From: a virus
DNA: 64,000 nucleotides
IMG/VR virus record: IMGVR_UViG_3300034117_000713
Location: 62,001 to 126,000 of that record
Reading direction: 5' to 3' (one strand)
The notes beneath the pieces were generated by a model. It did not search any database and had not been told where the DNA came from. It was given only the letters and a program-made list of their open reading frames with translations. The position numbers were made by a program, and so were the translations under genes. Positions 9,203-18,371 of this stretch are shown here, piece after piece. The number at the start of each line of letters is the position of its first letter. The stretch's first letter is position 1.

Positions 9203-10408
9203 TCATAAATCTGCTTCAGGCCCCTGTCGTTTCTTTAAAGCCTTACTTAGACTCTGTCTCTCTTCAATAACTCGGCCTGCAATAGTTGCAGTGTTGTTAT
9301 TGTTAATAAAACTGCCAAGTTGAGTATGTCTAGTTAATGCATCTGGTGCAGGAATTCCGTCAACTGGCTTGTTAGTCATAGTCATTCTAACATTGCTTTC
9401 TACATAAACCCAACCGTTGCCGCTAAATCTAAACAATCTATTTGGCATGTAATCTGTGCGTAAATGATATGCACCTATACCGGGGTTAGCTGGGTATTCA
9501 ATGCCGAAACTGTAAGGTGCTCCATTTGGTGGTTTGCCGTCTCCTTGAAGATAGCTAATGTAAACGTCTTTTTCAGGAGTTACAAATACAGAACTTGCAT
9601 CTGCTGCATTACCGTCATAGCTAGCATCAACATCTGTATCAGTAGTGTCTCGAATATCTAATTTGCCATCTTCTTGTAAAGGCAAAATATAATATTGATC
9701 AGTGTCGTATCCACTTAACCCAGCATCTGATTCTGCCTGTGCAATAATTTGATTGTTAATGGCAATGTTTTGATTGTATGTTGAAAGGATGTCTCGAAGG
9801 CTGTTCTGTCCATCACCGCTGTCTTGATCCAATATCTGTTTGTATTCTTGACTGTCAACTAGTGGCTCACATTTTGCACGGAGCAAATGTGGATACCATG
9901 TTTGGCTATAACCTGATGCAGGACGAGCAACATCCGACACTACATAAAATCGTTTTAGTGCAACCATATCGTCGCCTAGTGCATATTCGTCTTTTAAGTG
10001 CGGCAGTTCTAACACATCTCCTGCCATTAATTTTCTACCTAACAGTTCTACAATACCACGTAGGTGGAAAGTAATCATAATGTTATCGTTAGATAAGAAG
10101 AAACCAAACTGCTGAAGATTAAAATCAATATCCTGCATTGTGTAGATTCCTCGAGAAACATACACATCGGGTTCATATTTTCTGTCTCTATTTTCCATAA
10201 ACAACACATCTTGTATTCCTAGTTCAGGAATAGGGTTAGTGTTTACAGGAGTGGTAGGAGTTGCCTCGCCCTCTAAAGGGTCAGCAGGACCTAGGTATTT
10301 GTGAATAATGATATCAGTACCGCCGACTTGAAACTGTTCATAAATGACACGGTCAATCATACGGAAATCATTGCCTTTTTCAGGGCGGTAAAGTGATAGT
10401 CTTGGCAT
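9203..10408 (-). CDS. 14: Neck protein gp14-like (head completion), about 401 aa
   Basis: Matches gp14 neck proteins, which with gp13 form the collar ring closing the packaged head: an N-terminal PRLSLYRPEKGNDFR segment, then DVLFMENRDRKYE, a YTMQDIDFNLQQFGFFLSNDN stretch and GDVLELPHLKD. The open frame extends to 10489, but residues before M-T-M-P-R overlap the divergent gp13 promoter; I start at ATG 10408, with 10414 as alternative. A GNGWVYVES motif near the C-terminus resembles the WDG modules of gp15 and sheath. Divergent from gp13 across a paired late promoter. Confidence 0.85.
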   Translation of the reverse strand: MPRLSLYRPEKGNDFRMIDRVIYEQFQVGGTDIIIHKYLGPADPLEGEATPTTPVNTNPIPELGIQDVLFMENRDRKYEPDVYVSRGIYTMQDIDFNLQQFGFFLSNDNIMITFHLRGIVELLGRKLMAGDVLELPHLKDEYALGDDMVALKRFYVVSDVARPASGYSQTWYPHLLRAKCEPLVDSQEYKQILDQDSGDGQNSLRDILSTYNQNIAINNQIIAQAESDAGLSGYDTDQYYILPLQEDGKLDIRDTTDTDVDASYDGNAADASSVFVTPEKDVYISYLQGDGKPPNGAPYSFGIEYPANPGIGAYHLRTDYMPNRLFRFSGNGWVYVESNVRMTMTNKPVDGIPAPDALTRHTQLGSFINNNNTATIAGRVIEERQSLSKALKKRQGPEADL

Positions 10409-10415
10409 AGTCATA

Positions 10416-10421
10416 TATTTA
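10416..10421 (-). promoter_or_regulatory. Late promoter box TAAATA (minus), divergent pair
   Basis: Reads AATAAATA on the minus strand; predicted +1 is about 10410, two bases before ATG 10408. Shares a 16-bp window with the plus-strand box at 10426. Confidence 0.6.
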
Positions 10422-10425
10422 TTGC

Positions 10426-10431
10426 TAAATA
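10426..10431 (+). promoter_or_regulatory. Late promoter box TAAATA, leaderless spacing
   Basis: GCTAAATATT with exactly 5 nt between box and ATG 10437; predicted +1 is the A of the gp13 start codon. Confidence 0.65.
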
Positions 10432-10436
10432 TTGGT

Positions 10437-11195
10437 ATGAACGAACTTGACACCCAAAGACAAAACGTAGTTGAATATATCCGTACCATGCTAGGTGACG
10501 GGATGGTCGATGTTGAATTAGACCCTAAACACTACAATACTGCTATTGATCGTGCCCTAGCAAAATATCGTCAACGTAGCAGCAATGCTGTTGAAGAAAG
10601 TTTTGGCTTCTTAACCTTGCAAACAGATGTTAATGATTACATACTTGCACCAGAAGTTATGCAAGTTCGTCAAGTATTTCGTAGAAGCGTAGGCAGTAGA
10701 ACAGGCGGTGGCGATGGCGGTACGCTATTTGAACCGTTTAACTTGGCCTATACTAACACTTATCTAATGGCCAGCACACAGATGGGTGGGATTGCTACCT
10801 ATTATATGTTTGCTAGCTACCAGAAAGAAGTTGGTAAAATGTTTGGTAGCTACATTAACTTTGATTGGAATCCTACTGCAAAGCGTTTGAGAATTACTCA
10901 ACGCCCTCGCGGAGAAGAAAACGTTCTATTGTGGATGTATAATCAGAAGCCTGATTTTACCATCATTCAAGACCCTTACTCTGGCATATGGATCAAGGAC
11001 TATGCACTGGCAAACTGTAAAGTCATGCTAGGTGAAGCACGTGAAAAGTTTGCAACTATTGCAAGTCCGCAAGGCGGCACCAACCTAAACGGTACTGCAT
11101 TAAAATCAGAAGGCAAAGCCGAAATGGAAGCCTTAGAAATGGATCTAATCAACTACAAAGATAACCAAACACCGTTGACATTTGTCATAGGATAA
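10437..11195 (+). CDS. 13: Neck protein gp13 (head completion), 252 aa
   Basis: Clear gp13 family member: MNELDTQRQNVVEYIR, then LGDGMVDVELDPKHY and a Q-V-R-Q-V-F-R-R-S motif, all typical of T4-like gp13, which forms the neck ring joining portal to tail. Length is close to T4 gp13 (309 aa) but shorter. ATG 10437 chosen over an in-frame TTG at 10422, because TTG sits upstream of the late promoter box. Transcribed divergently from gp14, its structural partner. Confidence 0.93.
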   Translation: MNELDTQRQNVVEYIRTMLGDGMVDVELDPKHYNTAIDRALAKYRQRSSNAVEESFGFLTLQTDVNDYILAPEVMQVRQVFRRSVGSRTGGGDGGTLFEPFNLAYTNTYLMASTQMGGIATYYMFASYQKEVGKMFGSYINFDWNPTAKRLRITQRPRGEENVLLWMYNQKPDFTIIQDPYSGIWIKDYALANCKVMLGEAREKFATIASPQGGTNLNGTALKSEGKAEMEALEMDLINYKDNQTPLTFVIG

Positions 11196-11223
11196 TGTAA
11201 ATTATAGTATCGCAGGAGATACT

Positions 11224-11880
11224 ATGATAGTAGGTTTCGTTGGTTTTATTGGCTCAGGCAAAGACACTGCCGCAGATTATTTGGTAAATTTTCACGGTTA
11301 TCGACGAGACTCATTTGCAAATACTCTTAAAGATGCAGTGGCCTGCGTATTTGGATGGGATCGCACTCTGTTAGAAGGCCGCACAAAAGAAGCCCGCGAA
11401 TGGCGTGAACAAGTAGATACTTGGTGGGCAGAACGCTTAAAAATGCCTAATCTTACTCCTAGACTTATGCTACAGTTATGGGGTACAGAAGTTTGCCGCA
11501 CTGGCTTCCACGACGATATCTGGATTGCTTCATTAGAAAATAAAATGCGAAAAACTGGTGATAATATTGTTATCTCAGATGTACGTTTTCCTAACGAAAT
11601 TAAAGCTATTCACAATGCTGGAGGTATTGTGGTTCGTATTAAGCGGGGAGATGATCCTGAATGGTATGACGCCGCAGTTAGCTACAATAGAGGCCCCGAT
11701 GGTAACTCTACTTGGAGTCTAAGCAAGAGTCATTTAGACAAACTTAAGATACACGCTAGTGAAACTGCTTGGGTTGGTAGAGATATTGACCACACAGTCT
11801 ACAATGATACTACCATCGATGCACTATTCGAACAGATTAAAAATCTGGTGTTAGATCCCCACGCCTCCAAGGTTGTTTGA
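11224..11880 (+). CDS. 1: Deoxynucleoside monophosphate kinase, T4 gp1-like (218 aa)
   Basis: Phosphorylates dNMPs to dNDPs to feed phage DNA synthesis. P-loop G7-F-I-G-S-G-K13-D-T is at the N-terminus, followed by the LID/substrate segments RLMLQLWGTEV and ISDVRFPNE, which are hallmark strings of the T4 gp1 family. ATG has a CAGGAG site. The 3' end overlaps the convergent HNH gene by 44 bp, so the two transcripts are antisense there. Confidence 0.92.
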   Translation: MIVGFVGFIGSGKDTAADYLVNFHGYRRDSFANTLKDAVACVFGWDRTLLEGRTKEAREWREQVDTWWAERLKMPNLTPRLMLQLWGTEVCRTGFHDDIWIASLENKMRKTGDNIVISDVRFPNEIKAIHNAGGIVVRIKRGDDPEWYDAAVSYNRGPDGNSTWSLSKSHLDKLKIHASETAWVGRDIDHTVYNDTTIDALFEQIKNLVLDPHASKVV

Positions 11881-12172
11881 GCTTGTGTAATATTCGTTGA
11901 CAGTTAGCACAGACTGTTTTTAAATTTGAATACTTGCAATTACTGATGTCACCGTCTATGTGATACACATCGAACTGCTCCGAGTCTTCACCTTTAAAGC
12001 CGCATCTATCACATGCGGCTTTCTTTTTGTACCCACTACTTGACCAGGTAGGGCGAGCTGTCTTGTAACTCTTAGAACAATGATCGCACATTGACCTATA
12101 GTATATCCTGCCTTCTTTAAGATAATTGATAGCAACAGGCCTTCTTTGACATTTTTTACATAGATCACGCAT
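11837..12172 (-). CDS. HNH-type endonuclease with four CxxC zinc knuckles, 111 aa
   Basis: Four CxxC pairs (C5/C8, C29/C32, C54/C57, C88/C91) bracket an HNH core with H71-x-D73 in VYHIDGD and Asn residues at 78 and 83, ending NLKTVCANCQ. Free-standing HNH nucleases in phages are often homing endonucleases. It lies between the dNMP kinase and the sheath gene on the opposite strand, has its own late-type promoter and overlaps the kinase 3' end, all consistent with an inserted mobile gene. Activity and target are not shown. Confidence 0.88.
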   Translation of the reverse strand: MRDLCKKCQRRPVAINYLKEGRIYYRSMCDHCSKSYKTARPTWSSSGYKKKAACDRCGFKGEDSEQFDVYHIDGDISNCKYSNLKTVCANCQRILHKLKQPWRRGDLTPDF

Positions 12173-12203
12173 ACGACCGCCCTTTTAGTTCCCTTTTGTT
12201 CAG

Positions 12204-12209
12204 TATTTA
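12204..12209 (-). promoter_or_regulatory. Late promoter box TAAATA (minus) for HNH gene
   Basis: GGTTAAATACTG on the minus strand, 31 nt before ATG 12172; forms a divergent pair with the sheath promoter at 12236. Confidence 0.5.
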
Positions 12210-12235
12210 ACCCGGTAGTTTTTAGCCATTGGTAC

Positions 12236-12241
12236 TAAATA
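12236..12241 (+). promoter_or_regulatory. Late promoter box TAAATA for sheath gene
   Basis: ACTAAATATAC, 33 nt before ATG 12275; the leader carries a GGGAGA ribosome site. Confidence 0.65.
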
Positions 12242-12274
12242 TACAAAAGAAAACCATTATATGGGAGATAACAA

Positions 12275-15200
12275 ATGGCTTTAAATTCACCAGGCGTACA
12301 AGTTAGCGTAATTGACGAGAGTTTTTACTTACCGGCAGCACCGTCGACTGTACCTTTGATTTTTGTGGCAACCGCATCCAACAAGCAGAATGCTAGCGGT
12401 ACAGGTACGGCACCCGGAACACTATCAGCAAATGCTGGTCGAGTTTATTTAATTACTAGCCAACGTGATCTAACTGATACATTCGGAACTCCGCAATTCT
12501 ATCAAGATGCAAGCGGAAATCCAGTACACGGTGGTGAACAAAACGAATACGGCTTACAAGCAGCATATTCTGTATTAGGTGTAAGTTCACGTGCATATGT
12601 TGTTCGTGCAGATTTAGATCTAAGTCAAATTAGTGCAGCAAGTTCTATGCCAGTGGGCGAACCAGTAGACGGAACATACTGGCTTGATACATCTAACACA
12701 CGTTGGGGTATTTTTGAGTGGAACACTTCTACAGACAGCTTTACTAACAAAGTTCCTCTAGTAATTGATAACGATAACTATGCCACAGTAACTGATGGCG
12801 GTACTGGCGTTACTCCAAAAGCAAGTTTTGGCTCTAACGGTCAGTATGCAATAGTAGTAACTAGCGATAATGCCAACACTGTATGGTACAAAAACAGCAG
12901 CGGAAATTGGGTAGTAGTCGGTACAAACTTTGAAGCAGGTTTTGCTTCTGCTGCAACATTCTCTAGCACATGCTGGCAGACAAGCCACCCTGTTGTGGTA
13001 TCTACTGCATCTAACCCTGCATTAACTGCTTATAATGGCAACACATTGATCATCAACGGTCAAACTGTTACCCTAAGCGGAACTACACTAACTGCACTAG
13101 CAACTAGCATTAACACTGCTATGAGAGTGCATGGAGTTGGTTCTAGAGTAAATGCCGGCGGGTTCTTAGAGCTATATGCAGATGCTCGTGCAAAGAGTGA
13201 CGGTTCTGTATCTGACGGAAAGATTAGAATTGTAGAAGGTACTGGATTAGCATTAATGTTAACTGCTATTGGTTTACCAGCAGCTACTTATGATGCAGTA
13301 ACTCTATATCAAGCACCTCACACTAAGTATCCAGATTTTGGCGATAAGCCAACAGGTTCTGTATATGTTAAAACAACTGTGCCTAACAGCGGTGCAGATT
13401 GGTATGTTAAGTTGTACAGCGAAGCACAAGGTGCATTTAGCTTGCAATCTGCTAGTATTTTTGATGAGCATCAAACAGCTATTAATACTATCGATGCTAC
13501 TGGTGATATTCCAGTTGGCAGAGTCTATATTCAGCAGAACTTTACAATGGGTGCAGGAAGTGCAACAACTTCTACATCTAGTCCGCAGGTTGCTGCATTC
13601 AAAGCCTACAGAAGAAACGCCAGCGGTGCAACAAAGATTACCAGCGTTGCTACAACTGGAACAGTTTCTACAACATCTAACTTTGTAATTTACGAAGGTT
13701 TAGACACATCCACTGCTGGCGTTGCTAATTATAGCACTGCATACACTGTTAACTTAGTAGCAGGCGACGATGTTGATGATATTATCAGCAAGATTAACGC
13801 ACTGAATATGACGCATGTAACTGCTAGTGTTGCTAGTTCAAACGCTAGCGGAGCAGCTACAAGTTTAACAATTCAACACGCAATAGGCGGCCAGATCAAT
13901 CTTAAGAATGGTACAGGTTCACCATTGACTAGTGTGTTAGGATTCTCCGGTTGGAGCAGAAACAGCACTACCGGTATTGAAACTGGAACAAAGAATTTAT
14001 ACGCAAAAGCTACATACGACAGCAGAGACATCACGTTCTATGCAAGTAACTGGAAGCCTTTAGTATACGAAGCAGCAGCACAAACACCATTTACAGACCC
14101 AATTGATGGTCAATTATGGTATAGCAGTGTTGTTGACGAAGTAGATATTATGGTTCACAACGGAACAACATGGAAAGGTTATAAGAATGTATATCCTTTA
14201 ACTGATCCTGCAGGTCCAATTGTTGCCAGTGTAGCACCTACTACACAGAGCAACGGTGATCCATTAGTTGATAACGACATTTGGATCAGCACAGCTGACG
14301 TCAGTAACTATGGCAGAGTAGTTTATATCCGTACAGGCGGAAAATGGATTTTACAAGACACTACAGATCAAACAACTCCAGACGGATGGTTGTTTGCAGA
14401 TGCACGTTGGAGCACAGCAGGAACAAGCGAAGAGATGGCAGACATTGTTGATCTACTAGCCAGTGACTACTTAGACCCAGACGCACCAGATCCAGCATTA
14501 TACCCACGTGGTATGCATTTGTGGAACCTACGCCGTTCAGGATTCAACGTTAAGAAGTATGTTACAACACACATCAACATTGATGCAAACGACGGTAAGA
14601 ACCCACGTTACAACGACGAGCAAATGGACGGATCTAACAGCTCTACTCCTTATGTTGCTAACCGTTGGATCACAGTAAGTCCTAACCAACCAACCGGCCA
14701 GGGCAGCTTTGGTCGTTGGGCTCAACGAGGTTTTGTTGTAGAAGCATTCAAAGCCCTAATTGACACTAACCAAAGTATTCGTGACACTGACACTGTAATC
14801 TTTAATTTGATTGCAGCTCCTGGATATCCAGAAGCAATTCAAAATATGATTGCATTCAACACAGATCGCGGATTAACAGCATTTGTTGTTGGTGATACAC
14901 CGTTTAGATTACAACCTAACGGAACAGAACTAAACAACTGGGGCTTCAACACAGCGTTGGCATTTGACAACAGTGAAGAAGGTGCAGTTAGCTATGACGA
15001 ATATATGGCTATGTTCTATCCAAGCGGTTATACAAATGACAACTTAGGAAATGCTATTGTTGTTCCACCAAGCCACATGATGCTACGTACTATCGTTAAC
15101 AGCGATGCTAAGAGCTTCCAGTGGTTTGCTCCGGCTGGCACACGTCGCGGCGGTGTTGACAATGCTACCAGTGTTGGTTACATTACTAGTGAAGGCGAGT

Positions 15201-15655
15201 TTAAAACAACTAGCTTGCCACAGAGCTTACGTGATGTACTAGCAGGAGTTAAAGTTAACCCAATCGCTACAATTCCAGGTGCTGGCATTGTTAACTTTGG
15301 TCAATACACTCGTGCAAGAAACGCCAGTGCATTAGACAGAATTAACGTTGCACGTTTAGTTGCATACTTACGTAGACAGTTAAGTCTATTAGTTAAGCCG
15401 TTCTTGTTTGAACCTAACGATAGAATTACTCGTAACGAGATCAAACAAGCAACAGAAAGCTTCTTACTAGAGTTAGTAGGACAGCGAGCACTGTACGACT
15501 TCTTAGTAGTGTGTGATGAAACAAACAACACACCTACAAGAGTAGACCGTTCAGAACTATGGTTAGACATTGCTATTGAACCAGTAAAAGCAGTTGAATT
15601 TATCTATATTCCACTACGCTTGAAAAACACTGGCGATATTCAAGCTGGACTATAA
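12275..15655 (+). CDS. 18: Tail sheath protein gp18, greatly enlarged (1126 aa)
   Basis: Forms the contractile sheath. The N-terminus (MALNSPGVQVSVID, then STVPLIFVATASNKQ) and the C-terminus (NDRITRNEIKQATESFL, then AVEFIYIPLRL) are canonical gp18. T4 gp18 is 659 aa; here the outer region between about residues 120 and 720 holds extra beta modules with a repeated D-G-x-(Y/L)-W pattern (DGTYWLD, DGQLWYSS, DNDIWIS, GGKWIL). These insertions would decorate the outside of the tail. Followed closely by gp19 with its own late promoter. Confidence 0.95.
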   Translation: MALNSPGVQVSVIDESFYLPAAPSTVPLIFVATASNKQNASGTGTAPGTLSANAGRVYLITSQRDLTDTFGTPQFYQDASGNPVHGGEQNEYGLQAAYSVLGVSSRAYVVRADLDLSQISAASSMPVGEPVDGTYWLDTSNTRWGIFEWNTSTDSFTNKVPLVIDNDNYATVTDGGTGVTPKASFGSNGQYAIVVTSDNANTVWYKNSSGNWVVVGTNFEAGFASAATFSSTCWQTSHPVVVSTASNPALTAYNGNTLIINGQTVTLSGTTLTALATSINTAMRVHGVGSRVNAGGFLELYADARAKSDGSVSDGKIRIVEGTGLALMLTAIGLPAATYDAVTLYQAPHTKYPDFGDKPTGSVYVKTTVPNSGADWYVKLYSEAQGAFSLQSASIFDEHQTAINTIDATGDIPVGRVYIQQNFTMGAGSATTSTSSPQVAAFKAYRRNASGATKITSVATTGTVSTTSNFVIYEGLDTSTAGVANYSTAYTVNLVAGDDVDDIISKINALNMTHVTASVASSNASGAATSLTIQHAIGGQINLKNGTGSPLTSVLGFSGWSRNSTTGIETGTKNLYAKATYDSRDITFYASNWKPLVYEAAAQTPFTDPIDGQLWYSSVVDEVDIMVHNGTTWKGYKNVYPLTDPAGPIVASVAPTTQSNGDPLVDNDIWISTADVSNYGRVVYIRTGGKWILQDTTDQTTPDGWLFADARWSTAGTSEEMADIVDLLASDYLDPDAPDPALYPRGMHLWNLRRSGFNVKKYVTTHINIDANDGKNPRYNDEQMDGSNSSTPYVANRWITVSPNQPTGQGSFGRWAQRGFVVEAFKALIDTNQSIRDTDTVIFNLIAAPGYPEAIQNMIAFNTDRGLTAFVVGDTPFRLQPNGTELNNWGFNTALAFDNSEEGAVSYDEYMAMFYPSGYTNDNLGNAIVVPPSHMMLRTIVNSDAKSFQWFAPAGTRRGGVDNATSVGYITSEGEFKTTSLPQSLRDVLAGVKVNPIATIPGAGIVNFGQYTRARNASALDRINVARLVAYLRRQLSLLVKPFLFEPNDRITRNEIKQATESFLLELVGQRALYDFLVVCDETNNTPTRVDRSELWLDIAIEPVKAVEFIYIPLRLKNTGDIQAGL

Positions 15656-15659
15656 TTGG

Positions 15660-15665
15660 TAAATA
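15660..15665 (+). promoter_or_regulatory. Late promoter box TAAATA for tail tube gene
   Basis: GGTAAATATT, 22 nt before ATG 15688; leader contains AAGGAG. Confidence 0.65.
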
Positions 15666-15687
15666 TTAAGGACAAGGAGCACATAAG

Positions 15688-16326
15688 ATGGCAATCGCAA
15701 GTTTAAGCAGATTCACAGTTCCACTAGCAGGTGGTGGACAAAGTAGTACCGTTCAAGGTCTATTGATGCCGAAGTTGAAGTATCGCTTCCGTGTATCACT
15801 AGAAAATTTTGGTGTTACAAAACCTACCACTGAGCTAACCAAGCAAGTTGTAACGGCAGCTAGACCGCAAGTTCAGTTTGAAAATCAAACAATTCACGTG
15901 TATAACAGCCAGATTAACTATGCCGGTAAGCACACATGGCAACCAATGAACTTGACTCTTCGCGACGATGCTCAAGGCAACGTTACTAAGTTAGTTGGCG
16001 AACAACTACAGAAGCAGTTTGATTTCTTTGAACAAGCAAGTGCAGCAGCAGGTGCTGAATACAAGTTCTTAACTCGTATTGAGATGCTTGACGGCGGCAA
16101 TGGCGACAATGCAAATTGGGCAGCTAACGTATTAGAAACATGGGAAGTTTATGGTTGCTATTTGCAGTCAGTAAACTATAACGAATTGGCATATGCTGAG
16201 AGTGCTCCGATGGAGATTGCACTTACAATCCAATACGATAACGCACTACAGATCGGACCTTCAGGTCAACCAGTTGGCTTAGGAGCTACTGTAGGAAGAA
16301 CATTATCTTCCTTAGCAACAGGTTAA
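15688..16326 (+). CDS. 19: Tail tube protein gp19, 212 aa
   Basis: Forms the inner tube through which DNA passes. The gp19 signature is visible: LLMPKLKYRFRVSLENFG near the start, TRPQVQFENQTIHVYNS-type centre, and EMLDGGNG...ETWEVYGCYLQ in the last third. Length is near T4 gp19 (163 aa) plus a short extension. Strong AAGGAG site and late promoter; followed by a rho-independent terminator, so it is the end of the sheath-tube unit. Confidence 0.95.
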   Translation: MAIASLSRFTVPLAGGGQSSTVQGLLMPKLKYRFRVSLENFGVTKPTTELTKQVVTAARPQVQFENQTIHVYNSQINYAGKHTWQPMNLTLRDDAQGNVTKLVGEQLQKQFDFFEQASAAAGAEYKFLTRIEMLDGGNGDNANWAANVLETWEVYGCYLQSVNYNELAYAESAPMEIALTIQYDNALQIGPSGQPVGLGATVGRTLSSLATG

Positions 16327-16343
16327 TTAACCTGTTCAAAGAT

Positions 16344-16367
16344 TGGCCCTTTAGGGGGCCTTTTTTT
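16344..16367 (+). terminator. Rho-independent terminator after gp19
   Basis: GGCCC/GGGCC stem followed by seven T residues, 17 bases after the gp19 stop and six bases before the next late promoter box. Confidence 0.85.
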
Positions 16368-16372
16368 ACGGC

Positions 16373-16378
16373 TAAATA
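16373..16378 (+). promoter_or_regulatory. Late promoter box TAAATA, leaderless spacing
   Basis: GGCTAAATATT with exactly 5 nt to ATG 16384 and no Shine-Dalgarno; sits directly behind the gp19 terminator. Confidence 0.7.
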
Positions 16379-16383
16379 TTACT

Positions 16384-18000
16384 ATGGCAAATGCATTCAC
16401 TAATTTTCTAGGTCAAGCACTTACGACCACTACGCAGGTTAAAGACTACCAACATGCGAGTAGATTGTATGTTGATGACTATTTTAGACTAGCACCCAAG
16501 TCTGGGTTCATGTATTATGTTGTGTTTAACATCAACAGAAATAACAATCCTATCACTGAACAGTTTTTAACAAAGAACGGTGCTGAGTTAGGTTTGCTGG
16601 TAAAAAATATCGACCTACCTAAATACAGAATTGCTACAGAAACAATTAATCAGTACAATAGAAAAGCTATTGTACAGAGTAAAATTGAATATCAACCAGT
16701 GGCTATGGCGTTTCATGATGATCACAATAACACCACTACTGGTATGTGGAAAGCCTATTACAACTATTATTTTGTTGACGGAAAGAACACTTCTGCATTG
16801 ACCATTGCCCCAGGATTTGCAGATACAAAATATAAAAAGATAGGAACCAATGTTAACGAAAGCACAGCGTTTGGTCTAAACAATGGGCAAACAGATCCTT
16901 TCTTTAGATCTATTGAAATTTATCAGCTCAATAGAAAACAGTTTACAGCGTTTGTACTAGTCAATCCTATTATTACAGATTTCAGTCACGATAAACTAGA
17001 TCAAACACAGAGTAAATTGTTAGAAAATAATATGACTGTGCAATTTGAAACAGTACTGTACGGAACTGGGCAAATTAAAAGAGATAGCCCTACTGGGTTT
17101 GCTACTATACATTACGATACAACTCCCGGCCCATTGAGTATTTTTGGCGGCGGCAACAATAGTATATTAGGGCCAGGCGGCATTATCCCCGGAATTGGAG
17201 AAATATTTGGCGGTGCAGGTGATGCAAGTCCGTTAGGATTATTCAAAACTGCAAGAGGTGCCGCTGCAATTTTTAACAATGCTAAGAATATCTCCAAGGC
17301 AAGTATCTTATCAGAAGGTTACGGAATTTTAGACAAAGTTGCAAGAACTGGAAAGTTACCTGATGTGTTAACTGGAAAAAGTCCTGCTGGACTTTCTCTA
17401 GCAACATTACCAGGAGAGATGCCTACTACCGCAGTACCTAGGTCGCAGCAGGCCGGTGGCGGTGGCTTTAATTTAGGCGGATTAGCGGCAGGCATCGGCG
17501 GAGCAGTTGGCGGATTAACTGATAAGATCGGAAACGCAATCAAAGGATTGTTGCCGTCTAGTGCTGCCGGCACATCTGCCGCAATTGCAACTGCTCGTGC
17601 AGAAAAAGCAGCATTGGCCTCAGATATTTCCGCACAGATTGCACAAAGTCGCAGTTTAAAAGGCGAACTAGATGCAAGGATTGCAGCAGCAGACGGGGAC
17701 CCTGAAGCAGTAGAAGCAATCTATGCAGAATTTGATGAGCTTGGCTACACAGATCCTGATAAATTAACATCAAGTTTAAACACTATTGCTTTAGAAGATG
17801 CAGAATTAGAAACATTACTAGCAGAGGCAGAAGCTTCTGAAAATTCAGATGAAACAATAGGTGCCGACGATCCGTTCGAAACTGAAAGGCTAAATGCCGA
17901 AACTCGATTCTCAGACACAGAAGACATAGATGTTTCAGAAGCAGAAGTATACGAAGTCCAAGAAGATGACGACGATTCAACAACTACATATTTTGCATAA
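16384..18000 (+). CDS. Second tail-tube-like structural protein with long acidic tail, 538 aa
   Basis: The first ~230 residues look like a tube/baseplate-hub fold (YVDDYFRLAPKSGFMYYVVFNIN, then LVKNIDLPKYRIATETINQYNRK), as in tube-like proteins that follow gp19 in environmental T4-like phages. A glycine-rich stretch (GGAGGxN, residues ~245-285 and 355-390) leads into an Ala/Glu/Asp-rich, probably disordered C-terminus ending EVYEVQEDDDDSTTTYFA. It could be a baseplate-tube initiator (T4 gp54/gp48 role), but I cannot assign it to one. Its stop overlaps the next start (TAATG). Confidence 0.85.
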   Translation: MANAFTNFLGQALTTTTQVKDYQHASRLYVDDYFRLAPKSGFMYYVVFNINRNNNPITEQFLTKNGAELGLLVKNIDLPKYRIATETINQYNRKAIVQSKIEYQPVAMAFHDDHNNTTTGMWKAYYNYYFVDGKNTSALTIAPGFADTKYKKIGTNVNESTAFGLNNGQTDPFFRSIEIYQLNRKQFTAFVLVNPIITDFSHDKLDQTQSKLLENNMTVQFETVLYGTGQIKRDSPTGFATIHYDTTPGPLSIFGGGNNSILGPGGIIPGIGEIFGGAGDASPLGLFKTARGAAAIFNNAKNISKASILSEGYGILDKVARTGKLPDVLTGKSPAGLSLATLPGEMPTTAVPRSQQAGGGGFNLGGLAAGIGGAVGGLTDKIGNAIKGLLPSSAAGTSAAIATARAEKAALASDISAQIAQSRSLKGELDARIAAADGDPEAVEAIYAEFDELGYTDPDKLTSSLNTIALEDAELETLLAEAEASENSDETIGADDPFETERLNAETRFSDTEDIDVSEAEVYEVQEDDDDSTTTYFA

Positions 18001-18371
18001 TGTATACCAATATACCACCTAAACAAGCAGCAAGGTCTGCAAGTGATTTATCAAACAAGAACTTAAATCAATATAATGATTTACCTGTTCAATTACATAA
18101 CGACACGTTGACCGCAATGAAAGGGCTATTGTCTAACAAAGGATTCAGCGACGAATCTGCAGAAAATATTGCCATAACAATTATGATGCAGGCCAAGCGT
18201 GACAGCTTTAATCCGATGAACGTTCTCGATTCTATGAAAAATTTAGGAAATGTTGAGCTGAGCCAGTTAGTATCGGAAATATTAAATTTCAATAGATTTA
18301 AGACCAGTGTATTGGGCACAACACAAAACATTACACCCGTTGAAGTGGTTAAACGTAACATTTTACCCTAA
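18000..18371 (+). CDS. Hypothetical late protein, 123 aa
   Basis: Start overlaps the upstream stop and its own stop overlaps the next start (TAATG both times), so it is part of a tightly coupled tail/head operon. Mostly helical, polar, without recognisable motifs. Position between a tube-like protein and head-completion gp4 suggests an assembly factor. Confidence 0.85.
   Translation: MYTNIPPKQAARSASDLSNKNLNQYNDLPVQLHNDTLTAMKGLLSNKGFSDESAENIAITIMMQAKRDSFNPMNVLDSMKNLGNVELSQLVSEILNFNRFKTSVLGTTQNITPVEVVKRNILP

Noticed and set aside
11176-11205. TTGACA upstream of the dNMP kinase
   Set aside because: The matching -10 at 17 bp is poor (TAAATT) and the -35 lies in the gp13 coding end; not called as a promoter.
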